A DNA stretch of 64,000 nt from Pleurodeles waltl (lineage: Eukaryota > Chordata > Amphibia > Caudata > Salamandridae), in NCBI RefSeq assembly GCF_031143425.1, contig NC_090448.1:336529177-336593176 (forward strand), read 5' to 3'. The notes under the pieces are model-generated. The model saw only the letters and a list, made by a program, of their open reading frames with translations, had not been told where the DNA came from and ran no database searches. The translations under genes and the position numbers were made by a program. Each line of letters begins with the position of its first letter. Position 1 is the stretch's first letter. This document shows positions 11,266 through 22,505 of this stretch, in pieces.

Positions 11266-12260
11266 AAGATACCAGCATTACCCGGTTGCATCCACCCTGA
11301 CGGAGTCGGTGTCGCATGCGGGAGCTGGTCACTGCTTTTAAAATGAAATAACAAGTACCACCGTCACCGGTACTTGGAAAAATCGCACTCCGAGGCTTGT
11401 GTTTTGCGAAAGAAATGTTTAATGGTCATGAATATCGATCTCCAAGAGATCTTCCTCACAGCCAATGTAAACATTAAGTGCACCACCCCCTTAAAAACAA
11501 GTAAACCACATTAAACATGGTAAAAAGACTTCAAACAAATAATACATCTCCTCTTGAAACTGACCCATTCTACAGAAAACAATTTACCCAAATATAAAAA
11601 TAACACCCATATAATAATAATAACAATAATATTGCTACCATATTGCACATCAAAATAGCTAGCTTTCAATCCATATCACCTAGATGGAAAAACAAAATCA
11701 CATTTTAATCATGCTCTAATTTCATTTTGCGAATGTCCATATCCTATCAATGCTCGCTAAAAAAACACATAGAAAACTCTTGTATATGTTTCGGCCAAGT
11801 GGCCATATCCTTATTTTTACGTCACTATTGTCACAGCCCTTATCCCACTAAATAAAATAAAATTATATATTTGGCAATGATATGAATAAACATGGCATTT
11901 AAATATACAATTCATTATTCAAAGGTACTATGAAAGTGATCTCATAAGAAACATGGTTTCATTATATGACTTTTACAATCGTGCACTCGCAACCCTTATT
12001 CAAACTCTTCATGAAAGCTAGATCCTCAGTGTATATCAGCCAAATGGATTTTATCATGTCTTTCTCCTACAATACAAACACCGTGCACCCACTTGTGTAC
12101 GTATAAATTGGAAAAAAGTACTGAGAAAACTTCTACTCACTGCATTACAAAAGCAAACTGGAAGGAAAACATATATTACATATAAAAATACCCCTGACCC
12201 ATGTCATACATGAATTAAATAATATACAAAAGACAAACAGTGAAAATTACTGAGTATCCC
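11263..12260 (-). repeat. Inverted terminal piece of PLE-B
   Basis: 11350-12255 is the reverse complement of about 19100-19990 (shared ATTAAGTGCACCACC, GGCCAAGTGGCCATATCC and many more). 11263-11340 is the reverse complement of about 12385-12455 (shared ACCAGCATTACCC). Read on the minus strand, the element's 3' end is followed directly by its 5' beginning, so the piece is a junction of 3' and 5' ends, as a tandem or circular template would give. Confidence 0.85.
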
Positions 12261-13309
12261 ATATTATAAATGTTTTCAACCTATATGCACAGAAAGTTTC
12301 TCGTCAAGATTCAGGCCCATCAGGGCCTTACTATGAAGGCGCACAATATATTCCGACTCCATAATCAGGAGTTTCCTCTCCTTGTTGCCTCCTCATGCTC
12401 CTGCATGCCGCACCTACCCCGTCAGGGTGGGTGCAGCTGGGTAATGCTGGTATTTTGGTGTTTGTGGACTCTTTAACCCGGCTCCCGCCGCAATTATAAT
12501 ATGTGATCCACATTGTGGCAATTAGTTTGGAGATACCGAGAGGAACGTCCAAGTGGACTCACACGTTGGCTTTTGTTGCCGGCATGTGACAGGACTCAGC
12601 TCTGGAAACGTGTGATTCTATGCTGTGTATATTACTGGTGGAATCGAGTGGGGCACCTGAGCGGACGTGCATTGCCCAAGTGGACATACACATTGGTATT
12701 TGCTGCTAGTACGGATACTGTTCTGGGAATGACGAGTTTCGGCTACGACAACAGGTGATTCGACTTTGTGCAGCGTTACCGGTGAAGTCGAGTGGACATG
12801 CATTGCAAGTTCGTTCATGTCATCTGAGAATTATGCTGCTGCAGGGTTTGCGGTAAAGCCCTATGGCATTGGAACGTGTGGATGCAAGTCCCTGACAAGT
12901 GTGTCAGTGAATAGTCTCATAGTGTTTTTTGCAAACTTCAACACAAAATTTGGATGTTAAGTCATATGGATGGAGATATTTATGATTAATGACAGGGGTT
13001 CTGCCCTTCCTTTTTGGAATAGTTTTGACAGCTTTGGCTTGTAACTGCGATTTTGTGGAGTATTAGTACTGAGTTTAGTTTGTTTATCTAGTAAAATCAT
13101 TTTTGAGAGAGGACTTTCTAACCACTCCCCTCTGTTTTTCATCTAAAATATGGCATGGATGAATGGTATCTAAAACATGCAGAATTAGCGTGCAATATTC
13201 TTAATGAGGAACATTAAGATCTGTCCCTTGATGGGGGAATAATGAGCAGTGGATATGAGTCCTGCAGAACATTGAAACAACATTTATTTTTGTATGAAAA
13301 GTTATTGTA
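12261..13309 (+). other. PLE-B leader region
   Basis: Stretch between the inverted piece and the first recognisable PLE-B coding sequence. The 12385-12455 segment matches the inverted piece. A GTCGAGTGGACATGC-type phrase recurs near 12555, 12665 and 12785, with about 110-120 bp spacing, hinting at an old tandem repeat. No protein motif seen. Confidence 0.5.
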
Positions 13310-15186
13310 GAAGGAAATTAACTGCTGGTGGGAAACCACATCATTGGATAATTATATTGAGGTGGGCAGGGTCCCTGGAGGCTTGCATATTTTGATTACC
13401 CCTACATATCAAAATCCCAATCCAAAATTCTTGAGGAGTGGTCAGCTTTACTGGCTTCTACGTGTAAAGGTATGTTGGGCCTTTTATCCAAGTATGCCAA
13501 ATTGGAACTTGAACAGACGTGTGAAGAAATAGTGGAAGTAAAAAAGATTTTGGATCAATATACAGAAGAGGATGAAACAAAAAATATTGTGGCTTGTATA
13601 AAGCAGAGACTTAACAAATATGAACAAGACATTCAGATGAAGAAAAGCAAAAAATTCTTGAGAGACAAACATGACTATGCATCTGGCCGTATCCTTACGT
13701 TTGGTAGGAAATATAACACTGCGGTGAGAGTTTTCAAACAAGGGGGTGCTTTGAGGCAGCAGGAATTGGGTACATCTGAATCTGGTTCAGAGATTTATTC
13801 GGACTTGGAAGAGCTCCGAGCAGTTATAATAGGGAAGTTACACTGTTGTCCACCTTGGATGAGTCTAATTTTTTACGGCAAAGTCGGGGCCCATGAGACA
13901 AACCTTGGCCAGGAGGAAAAGACGCCGGCAGCAACAAAGGAGGAAAAACAGGAGAGTTGGGAAAATGAAACAACACGGAAATGCCACATGGGAAATCAAC
14001 ACGGCAAACAAAGAAAAGATAATGGATGCGAACAAACTGACTGTTATCAATCTGTCATCTCATGAACCTATCCAAGGGGAACAGTCTCTTTTGGAGTAAG
14101 GTTTATCATTTTGCCCTGTAGCTAATATGGATTATTGCAGAACTCGAATTGATGTGGTCTTGTTTTGTAGAAAGTTGAAATTGTTGAAAATTTTCACACA
14201 ACAGTAGAATAGACTTCCAAGAACTTCGGCTTTTGTTCCTAGTGTGGATCACACGTTTGATAATATATGCTTAAGTGACATTGAGGGTCTTAGGACTTTG
14301 CATGATTTGGAATATGGTGTTCTTTTCTTTCAGTCAGACAGAGAGTTTTTGTTATCAGTGAATCTTGAGTTGGATAGAACAAGTAGTAATTAATTTAAAT
14401 CTAAATGTAACCCAAATACTCCACATGACAATATAGATACCTTTCAGGAGTTAGTGACAAGGGATTTGTTGAAGATGTGGCAGAAAAGTAAGAATTGTTT
14501 TGCGGAAAATCTCACGATATCCCAGAAATTGGCTTTACAATAATTAGCAGAGGATCCCAATATTGTGATTAAACCTTCAGATAAGGGTGGAAATGTGATC
14601 TTATGGGATGTTGAAAAATATTTGAAGGAAGCTGATATACAGCTTCTGACATTAAGGGATTATGAGACCTCATGTTGTGAAATTTATAAACAGTCCATTG
14701 GATGCTACCATAGCAAACTTAGTGATTGGAAAGAACGAGGTCTGCTTAGTACAGAAGAATTTCAGTTCTTGTATGTTCTTACAGGTAGCACCTTGTTTTT
14801 ATATGCTTCCAAAAATCCACAAAAATAAAACCAATCCCCCTGGAAAACCTATTATTTCGGCCAATGTAGGCTTCCGGAGCCTACTTCCATTTATTTGGAT
14901 TTTTTTCCTGCTACCTTATATTCTGAACCTTCCTTCATATTGTAGGAATAGTGCAGATTATATTTCTAAAATTGAGGAAATACCCTGCCAGCCCACATAT
15001 CTTTTAGTCACCATGGATGTTGTGGCTTTGTACACATGCATCAACCATGTATTGGGAATAGGAGCATGTAGAATTTGTTTTCGAGATAATGCCATCCATA
15101 TGTACGATCACACCATGATGTTATTAGACATGTTGGAATTTTTGTCTCAGTAACAATTTTTTCATCTTCAGTAACAAGTGGTATAG
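13310..15186 (+). pseudogene. PLE-B polyprotein, N-terminal region and first part of RT (broken)
   Basis: WWETTS and PTYQNPNPKFL near 13330-13435 match the N-terminal region of PLE-A (WWDIT and its downstream block). The frame at 13472-13800 contains KHDYASGRILTFGRKY, the counterpart of the PLE-A signature. RT motifs follow: KPSDKGGNVILWD at 14565, YMLPKIHKNKTNPPGKPIIS near 14800-14860, and TMDVVALYTCI (motif A) near 15010-15045. Coding stops at WYRQ just before 15187, where the LTR-like element is inserted, and continues at 17840. Several stops and shifts; dead. Confidence 0.87.
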
Positions 15187-15191
15187 ACAGG

Positions 15192-17834
15192 TGTAGGAAG
15201 TTGGCTCTGTATATACTATCTTAAAGAGAGAGAGTCCAAGGGTTCCCCTTAGAGGTTGATAGTGGCAAAATCAGATAATTCTAATGCTCTATTTTGTGTT
15301 AGTATGGTCGAGCAGTAGGCTTATCAGAGGGCAGTGTTAAGCATTTGTTGTACACACACAGGCAATAAATGAGGAACACACACTCGAAGACTTAACTCCA
15401 GGCCAATAATTTTTATATAGAAAAATATATTTTCTTAATTTACTTTAGAACCACATGATTCAAGATTTGAAATAAATACATAAAATGCAAAGTACTCCAC
15501 ACAGGTAAGTAAGGTACTTTGAATTAAAGCAGTAGTACACACAGTATATGTTAAAATGGCAATAAGCTATTTGAAAAGTGGACACAGTGCAAAAAGCAAC
15601 AGTTCCTGGGGGAGGTAAGTATGGTTAAGTTTCTGAGGTAAGTAAAGCACTTACAAGTTCAGTCTCCTGGGCATAGGCAGCCCACCGTTGGGGGTTCAAG
15701 GTAACCCCAAAGTCACCGCACCAGCAACACAGGGCTGGTCAAGTGCAGAGCTTAAAGGAAGGCCAAAAACACATAGGCGCCTATGGAGAACAGGGGTGCT
15801 CCGGTTCCGGTCTGCTGGCAGGTAAGTACCCGCATCCTCGGGGAGCAGACCAGGGGGGTTTTGTAGAGCACTGGGGGGGGGACAAAACACATCCTCGGCG
15901 GCACAGGGGCGGCTGGATGCAGTGTGCAAAGTTGCCGGCGGTTTTGCTATAGGAAGCAATGGAGGAACCCGGGGGTCACTTAGGCGATGCATGCAGGGCA
16001 CAGGGGGGCTTCTCTGGACAGCCACACACTGGGCTAGGAAGAGGGCCACCTGCTGGTCACTCCTGCACTGGAGGTTGGTTGCTCTCAGTCCTGGGGGCTG
16101 CAGGTGCAGTGCTTGGTCCAGGCGTCAGGTTCCTTGAGGCAGTCGCGGTCAGGGGGAGCCTCTGGATCCTCTCTGCAGGCGTCACTGTGGAGGTGCAGGG
16201 TGGTCAACTCAGTTACTCACGTAGTCGTAGTCGCCTGGGAGTCCTCTCTGCAGTTCTCTGGAGCTCGAGCCGGGGGCATCGGGTGCAGAGTGTGAAGTCT
16301 CACGCTTCCGGCAGGAAGAGTGAGTTTTTTAAAAGTTGCTCCTTTGTTGCAAAGATGTTGCTGTTGTTGAACAGTGCCGCTGTTCTTGGGAGTTTCTTGG
16401 TCCTTCGGGTTCAGGGCAGTCCTCTGAGTCTTCAGAGGTCGCTGGTCCCTGTCGGATGTGTCGCTGTGCAGGTTCTTTGTGTCTGGAGACAGGCTGGTAG
16501 GGCTGGGGCCAAATCAGTTGTCGTCTCTGTCGTCTCTGCAGGGCTTTCAGGTCAGCAGTCCTTCTTCTTTGTGTAGGTTGCAGGAATCTGATTTCCTGTG
16601 TTCAGGGTCACCCCTAAATACTACATTTAGGGGTGTGTTTAGGTCTGGGGGCAGTAGCCAATGGCTACTGTCCTGGAGGGTGGCTACACCCTCTTTGTGC
16701 CTCCTCCCTGAGGGGAGGGGGAACATATCCCTATTCCTATTGGGGGAATCCTCCAAAACCAAGATGGAGGATTTCTAAAGGCAGGGGTCACCTCAGCTCA
16801 GGGCACCTTAGGAGCTGTCCTGACTGGTAGGTGACTCCTCCTTGTTTTTCTCATTATCCTCTCCTGCCTTGCTGCCAAAAGTGGGGGCAGTGGCCGGAGG
16901 GTGGGCCTCTCCACTAGCTGGAATGCCCTGGGATGCTGTAACAAAAGGCATGCGCCTTTGAGGCTCACCGCCCGATGTTACAATGCCTGCAGGGGGAGGT
17001 GAGAAGCACCTCCACCCAGTGCAGGCCTTGTTTCTGTCCTCAGAGAGCACAAAGGCTCTCACCCCAGGGGGACAGAAACCCATCACAGTGGCAAGCTGAC
17101 ACAGACCAGTCAGTCCTGCACTGAAGGATTGGGTAAAATACATGGGCCATCTTCTAAGATGCCCTCCGTGTGGATTTGGTAATAAATCCAACACTGGCAT
17201 CAGTGTGGGTTTATTATTCTGAGAGGTTTGATACCAAACTTCCCAGTATTCAGTGTAGCCATTATGGAGCTGTGGAGTTTGTTTTGACAAACTCCCAGAC
17301 CATGTACTTAATATGGCCACACTATACTTACAATGTCTAAGAATAGACTTAGACACTGTAGGGGCATATTGCTCATGCAGCTATGCCCTCACCTGGGGTA
17401 TAGTGCACCCTGCCTTAGGGCTGTAAGGCTTGCTAGAGGGGTGACTTACCTATGTCACAGGCAGTATTTTGTGGGTATGGCATCCTGAGGGGGATGCCAT
17501 GTAGGCTTTGCCTTTTTCTCCCCACCAACACACACAATCTGCAATAGCAGTGTGCATGTGTTAGGTGAGGGGTCCTTTAGGGTGGCACAACACATGCTGC
17601 AGCCCTTAGGGACCTTCCCTGGTCACAGGGCCCTTAGTACCACAGGTACCTTTTACAAGGGACGTATCTGTGTGCCAGGGATGTGCCAATTGTGGAACAA
17701 TGGTACATTTTTAAGTGAAATAACACTGGTGCTGGGGCCTGGTTAGCAGGATACCAGCACACTTCTCAGTCAAGTCAGCATCAATATCAGGCAAAAAGTG
17801 GGGAGTAACTGCAACAGGGAGCCATTTTCCTACA
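15192..17834. mobile_element. 2643-bp TG...CA LTR-like element, copy 1 (target duplication ACAGG)
   Basis: Starts TGTAGGAAG and ends TTTCCTACA. The first and last 16 bases are inverted repeats with two mismatches. It is flanked by ACAGG at 15187-15191 and 17835-17839. TG...CA ends and a 5-bp duplication are typical of LTR retroelements, so the simplest reading is a large solo LTR. An element with real terminal inverted repeats is the alternative. A second copy of nearly identical length is at 51639-54282. No RT or integrase is inside. A 182-codon minus-strand frame (17356-16808) has a relative in copy 2, sharing NEKNKEESPTS, but no recognisable domain. Confidence 0.85.
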
Positions 17835-17839
17835 ACAGG

Positions 17840-19085
17840 TTACCGGGACGGCTATGGGAAGTTGTTTTGCTCCAAGTTTCGCTGGCATTTTTATGGGCTG
17901 GTGGAAGCAACACCATGTTTGGACAGACAAGAATGGGCATTGGACAAGAAATACAGCTCTCTGGATAAGGTACATTGATGACATATTTGTCATCTGGGAT
18001 GGGTCTGTCAATCTCTTACTTGATTTTTTTAAATTTATATAATGCAATGAGATAAATCTAGCTTTCACCCACCATTTCCACAGTAGTGCAATTGATTTTT
18101 TAGATGTACACGTGGAGATTCAGGGAGGTAAGGTGTGTACTAGCCTTCATCATAACGATACAGCAGGCAATAGTTTATTGCATGCACAAAGTCATCATCC
18201 AATTAATTTGAAGTGGAGCATCCCCTATGGGGAACGTTTGAGGCCCAGGCGTAACTGCAGTGATGTTAAGTCATATAAGTATGAGGAGGCTGTTATGTTG
18301 CATAGATTTCAAGTGAGAGGGTATCCCCATAAAATTCTTTCGGCGGCTAGAGACAGAGCACAAATGGCCCCTAGGAAGGATCTTTTTGCTAAGAAATCTA
18401 AAATCTCAACTGCTGAGGGGAGGGTGAAACTAATTACCACCTACAATGTTGAATCACAGGAAATCAAAAGGATGATTTCAAAACATTGGCATGTGGTGAA
18501 ATTGGATACTGTAATTGGTATTGAGGTCTCGCCTTTTCCGCTGATTACAAATCACAAAGCAAGGTCAGTGAGAGATATGTTGGTTCATAGTGATATGAAG
18601 ATATCTCCCCAAAATAGGGCAGCTGGCTAGCAGAGCAGAAAGGCTTTTATAAGTGTGGTAAATGTAAAGCCTGTAAGAACAGTAGCAATGTGGAGTCTTA
18701 TCTGATGCCCAGTGGACAGGATAGATGGATTAACAAGTTAATCACATGCAACAGTGATTTCTGTGTTTATGTTTTGGAATGCCCATGTGGCTTACATTAC
18801 ATTGGGAGTAGTATTTTTCCTGTTAAGAAGTGTGTTCTGGAACCTTTGAGGGCAATTAGAAATTGTGATCACAGTTACCCTGTTGAAAGACATTGGGAAC
18901 ATGTTCATGCCAAAAATTATGACACTCTTTGCTTTTTTGGTATTGGCAGAGTAGAGGTGTCAACAAGAGGAGGCAACAGGGAGAGGAAGCTCCGTGTTAT
19001 GGAGTCTGAATATACTGTGTGCCTCAATAGGAAGGCCCCGATGGGCCTGAATCTTGATGAGGAACTTTCTTTACACATAGGTTGA
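17840..19085 (+). pseudogene. PLE-B polyprotein, RT motif B to GIY-YIG-type endonuclease
   Basis: Continues the RT of 13310-15186. Without the inserted element and one ACAGG the reading runs from WYRQ into VTGTAMGSCFAPSFAG (motif B). The catalytic RYIDDIFVIWDG follows at 17967-18002. After a stop near 18042 the frame runs 18112-18630, with the PYGERLRPRRNCSD block shared with PLE-A, then the zinc linker (CGKCKACKN type) near 18650. The endonuclease is VLECPCGLHYIGSS near 18772-18812 and ends near EELSLHIG at 19085. Inactivated by stops, but the RT Asp pair is present. Confidence 0.9.
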
Positions 19086-20010
19086 AAACATGTATAATAT
19101 GGGATAATCAGCAATTTTCACTTTTTGTCTTTGTATCTTATTTCATTCATGTATGACATGGGTCAGGGGTATTTTTATATTTAACATATGTTTTCCTTTC
19201 AGTTTGCTTTTGTAATGCAGTGAGTGGAAGTTTATACATATATAAGTGGGTGCACAGGGTTTGTATTGTAGGAGAAAGATATGATAAAATCCATTTGGCT
19301 GACATGCAATATAAGGATCTAGCTTTCATGAAGAGCTTGAATAAGGGTTGCGAGTGCACGATTGCAAAATTCATATAATGAAACCATGTTTCTTATGAGA
19401 TCACTTTCATGGCCCCTTTGAATAATGAATTGTATATTTAAATAGCATGTTTATTCACACATATTATATACAAGTATATAATTTAATTTTATTTAGTGGT
19501 ATAAGGGCAGTGACAATAGTGACATAAAATAAGGATATGGCCACTTGGCCGAAACATATACAAGAGTTTTCTATGTGTTTAGCGAGCTTTGGTAGGATAC
19601 GGACATTTGCAAAGTGAAATTACAGTATGATTAAAATGTGATCTTGTTTTTCCATCTAGGTGAAATGGAGTGAAAGCTAGCTATTTGGATGTGCAATATG
19701 GTAGAAATATTACTGTTATTATTATTATATGGATGTTATTTTTATATTTAGGTACATGTTTTCTGTACAATGGGTCACTTTCAAGAGGAGATGTATTATT
19801 TATATGTATATATTTAATTGTCTTTCTTCCTTTACTTTGCAAATGGTTTGTAGTCTTTTTACCATTTTTAATGTGGTTTGGTTGTTTTTAAGGGTGGTGG
19901 TGCACTTAATGTTTACATTGGTTGTGAGGAAGAGCTCTTGGAGATCGAAACACGTCGCCATTAAACTTTTGTTTCGCATAACACAAGCCTTTGAGTGTGA
20001 TTCTTCACGT
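19086..20010 (+). repeat. PLE-B 3' region, counterpart of the inverted piece
   Basis: Matches the reverse complement of 11350-12255 along nearly its whole length with scattered differences. It holds a weak hammerhead-like box near 19528-19565 (stem GGCC/GGCC then GAAAC) and a second one at 19922-19965. Confidence 0.8.
19922..19965 (+). ncRNA. Degenerate hammerhead-like box in the PLE-B 3' region
   Basis: GTGAGGA, a hairpin around GAGCTCTTGGAGATC, then GAAACACGTCG. The order of parts is that of the PLE-A box, but the bases equivalent to positions 3 and 8 are both G, and in the inverted copy (near 11421-11466) GAAAC has decayed. Probably inactive. Confidence 0.35.
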
Positions 20011-20189
20011 TTTATATTTGAATCAAAGCGGTCTTCTCATTCTTCGTTTACGGCGCACTCCACTATCCATGCAGGCAGAGGGAGAAGACCGATATCCCCA
20101 AAATCCCAAATATTATTTCCAAAGTAGACACAATGTCACAGCCGCACTCCAACCTTCTTTTTCAAAGCAATTTAATTCAAAGAACAAAC

Positions 20190-20232
20190 ACCAACGCGTT
20201 TCAACTGCTGCGAGTCTTGATCACGGTCAGTA
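20190..20232 (-). ncRNA. Hammerhead-like box of PLE-C
   Basis: On the minus strand: GTGATCA, A, stem GACT/AGTT with a six-base loop, GAAAC, GCGTTGG. Relative to the hammerhead core, position 3 is G and position 8 is C, a pair-preserving swap. It lies 3' of the PLE-C coding region, as expected for a PLE terminal box. Confidence 0.5.
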
Positions 20233-20882
20233 AGTCCTCTATCCAGTACTTTATTTATACTACTTGTCCACCCTGCCAACAATGAAGCATTCTGGGACAT
20301 GTAGTCAAAAAGTAATAAAATTATTTTCCAAGACATTACCATATATGTTACTAGTTTCTGTTTGTTCCTTCATAATAATATGACCATTCCTTAGCTGAAT
20401 AATACAAAAGTAACCTTATGTTTATATCTAATGCCACCCTTAGAGAATGTATGTTTCCCTTTGACAAAATGTACAAAAAAAGGTCAACACAGCATTAATC
20501 TTCATTTCTCAATAATCTTGCAGACAGTTTAAATCCTATTTTCAGCAAATAAGTCATAATATTCTTACAAGTGTACATAAGGTTCCTCATCTGCATTCAA
20601 ACCAAAAGGTACCTTGGTAAGTAGTCTCCTTATGTTCCTACTCTCGAGTCTGAGGAGTTCCAATATTCTATCTCCACCCCTGTAATTTTTGTATACTTGT
20701 GCTGTGCTGTAGTAATGCATTATTTTCCAATCTCGTGTGAGAGGTGGCATAATGTTTCACCATCGTGTAGCTCATATCTTTGTGCTGTACTGCATGTATG
20801 TGCTCTAATATACATTCTCTAAGGGGGCATGCGGTACGGCCCACGTATTTTAATCCACAACTACATTCTGTAATTCACATGC

Positions 20883-21477
20883 GCGTACCAGCTTGCTTTA
20901 ATAGCGTTTACCAATGGCGGCAGCGGTAAACGCTTATCGGGCAAACGCGGGACCGAATATTCGGACTCCTGCTCTTTGAAAAACTTATGTGGGTTCATTT
21001 TAGGTTTTGATTGGATTTGCGAGTCTTATGTTTTGATGATAGTAGTTTGCGACGTACGGTGTTCCTCTAAACGCCTATTGGTTGGTGTATTTGAATCAAT
21101 TTTGAATGTCAGCGAGCCTTGAAAAAGTCAAAGGGAGTATACTCCCCTCGACGAAACACGTGTTGGCTGTTCTTCGCTGCCTTTCACCATATTAAAGACG
21201 GATTAATTATGCTTATGGGATCTTTTTTCTTCTTTTTTCTATAATGTCTCTTTATCCATTATGTATTGTTGGATTGTGTATTTCTAAAAATGTAATGGTT
21301 AGTTTATTGTTATAGTGTGCCTAGGTCCTTTCTTTTACAAATTTTGTTATAGCTGTGTTTTCACAGATTTTGGAGGAAGGGAAGAATCCTCTAGGGCCGG
21401 GAGCACCTAAATTTATACTATAGGGGACAGTTGGGAGCGCTTTCTTTTCCCCTTAAACTGTTCTTCCCATTCTGTTG
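20883..21477 (+). mobile_element. PLE-D: probable solo PLE terminal repeat inside PLE-C endonuclease
   Basis: This roughly 595-bp segment interrupts the PLE-C endonuclease: YVIE lies to the right of 21477 on the minus strand and ECSCGLKYVG to the left of 20883. It contains a + strand hammerhead-like box (21117-21170) and an ATTAAA signal near 21192, and no coding sequence. Its length is close to the 609-bp PLE-A repeat and the GAAACACGTGTTGGCTGTT phrase is identical, so it looks like a terminal repeat left alone. Edges are approximate. Confidence 0.6.
21117..21170 (+). ncRNA. Hammerhead-like box in PLE-D
   Basis: TTGAAAA, A, a stem GTC/GAC enclosing a further GGGAGTATACTCCC hairpin, then GAAACACGTGTTGG. 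The stem differs in sequence and length from the PLE-A box while the flanking core is kept, which is what an RNA-level constraint would produce. Confidence 0.5.
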
Positions 21478-22505
21478 ATTCTATGACATAGGTCACAAAA
21501 GTGGTGTTGCATGTTATTCTCGATTCTATTGGAATTTGTACACCTTTGAAATCCAAAACGGCCTTTGTTGTTTGACCTATGGTGCATGACTTGCATGTAG
21601 TACATTTAAAAAAAACCTTCTTCCTATTATTGAGCCAATTACCTGGTTCACAATCTACAAAGTGGCAGTGTACCAATGCGTCTTTGAGAGATATTGTTTT
21701 CCTGTAGGTGAAACATGGATATTTCTCAACTAGTTTTACAATGGCTTTATCACGGAGTAGAACCTTCCAAGGCTTTTGAAACACTTTTTTTTAATTTCAG
21801 CACTTTGTTTACTATAGGTGGTAATCATTCTTATGTTATTCTTTTCTTTTTCAATTTTTTCTACCTCTGAATATTGTTCATCAGAATTTGTGGTCGAGTC
21901 TTCTTACCTTCTTTTGCCAAGCCTTGTTTGATACTAAATCTGGAATACCTTCTCTGATAAAAACCTCTTGTTCACTTCTTTCAATTGTACTTCTGTGTCT
22001 TCTTCTTTGGAGCAATTATGTTTTGTTCGAACAAATTCACCGCGTGAAATACTGTTAATGAGTGCTTTAGGATGAAAGCTTGTGCCATGTAATGTGCTAT
22101 TAGTCGCTGTAGGTTTCCTGTATAAAGTTGTTTCGAACTTGTTTTCTTAGACCTATACTCTAATGTCCAAAAAGTCATTTTTTTCATGACTCACATTGTA
22201 AGTAAACTCTAAATCATATTGGTTGTTTTTAAACTCATGAAAATACTGCTTGAACTGCTGTTCTGTTCCATTCCAAATCAGGAAAAGATCATCGACATAT
22301 CATAAGTATATAATCACTTTGGCCAGATGATGTTCATATTTTTCATGCCAGGCAATCTCCCTTTCCTACCAACCCATTGTGAGATTCGAGTAGCTCTGGG
22401 AGAAGAAAATTCCCATTGCTGTCCCACACATTTGTTGGAATAATTGCCAATTGAAAAGAAACATATTGTTACATAAACACATTTCAATCATTTTTTAGGA
22501 GCATG

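Larger units (their letters stand above)
11263..20010 (+). mobile_element. PLE-B: Penelope-like element with inverted 5' terminal piece, split by an LTR-like insertion
   Basis: The order is: an inverted copy of the element's own ends (11263-12260), a leader (12261-13300), N-terminal coding part and RT (13310-15186), a 2643-bp TG...CA insertion (15192-17834), the rest of RT and endonuclease (17840-19085), and the 3' region (19086-20010). It is a different, older family from PLE-A: the coding sequence has many stops. Inverted terminal pieces are a known feature of Penelope elements. Confidence 0.85.
20100..22505 (-). pseudogene. PLE-C: 5'-truncated Penelope-like element, minus strand
   Basis: Read on the minus strand, the RT begins at motif B (GTAMGIFFSQSYSNLTMG at about 22425-22370), then YVDDLFLIWNG (catalytic motif, 22308-22276). 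The zinc linker CTTCKSC comes next at about 21600, then the start of the endonuclease near 21500. The endonuclease resumes after an insertion at about 20882 with ECSCGLKYVGRTACPLRE and continues to about 20750; the frame ending in FGLNADEEPYVHL at 20565 is its C-terminus. Upstream RT motifs are missing, so the copy was 5'-truncated on insertion into the DIRS-1 recombinase gene. The left end near 20100 is approximate. Confidence 0.82.

Noticed and set aside
16808..17356. 182-codon minus-strand frame in the LTR-like element as a definite gene
   Set aside because: Only part of it is open in the second copy and no domain is recognisable; kept as an observation within the element.
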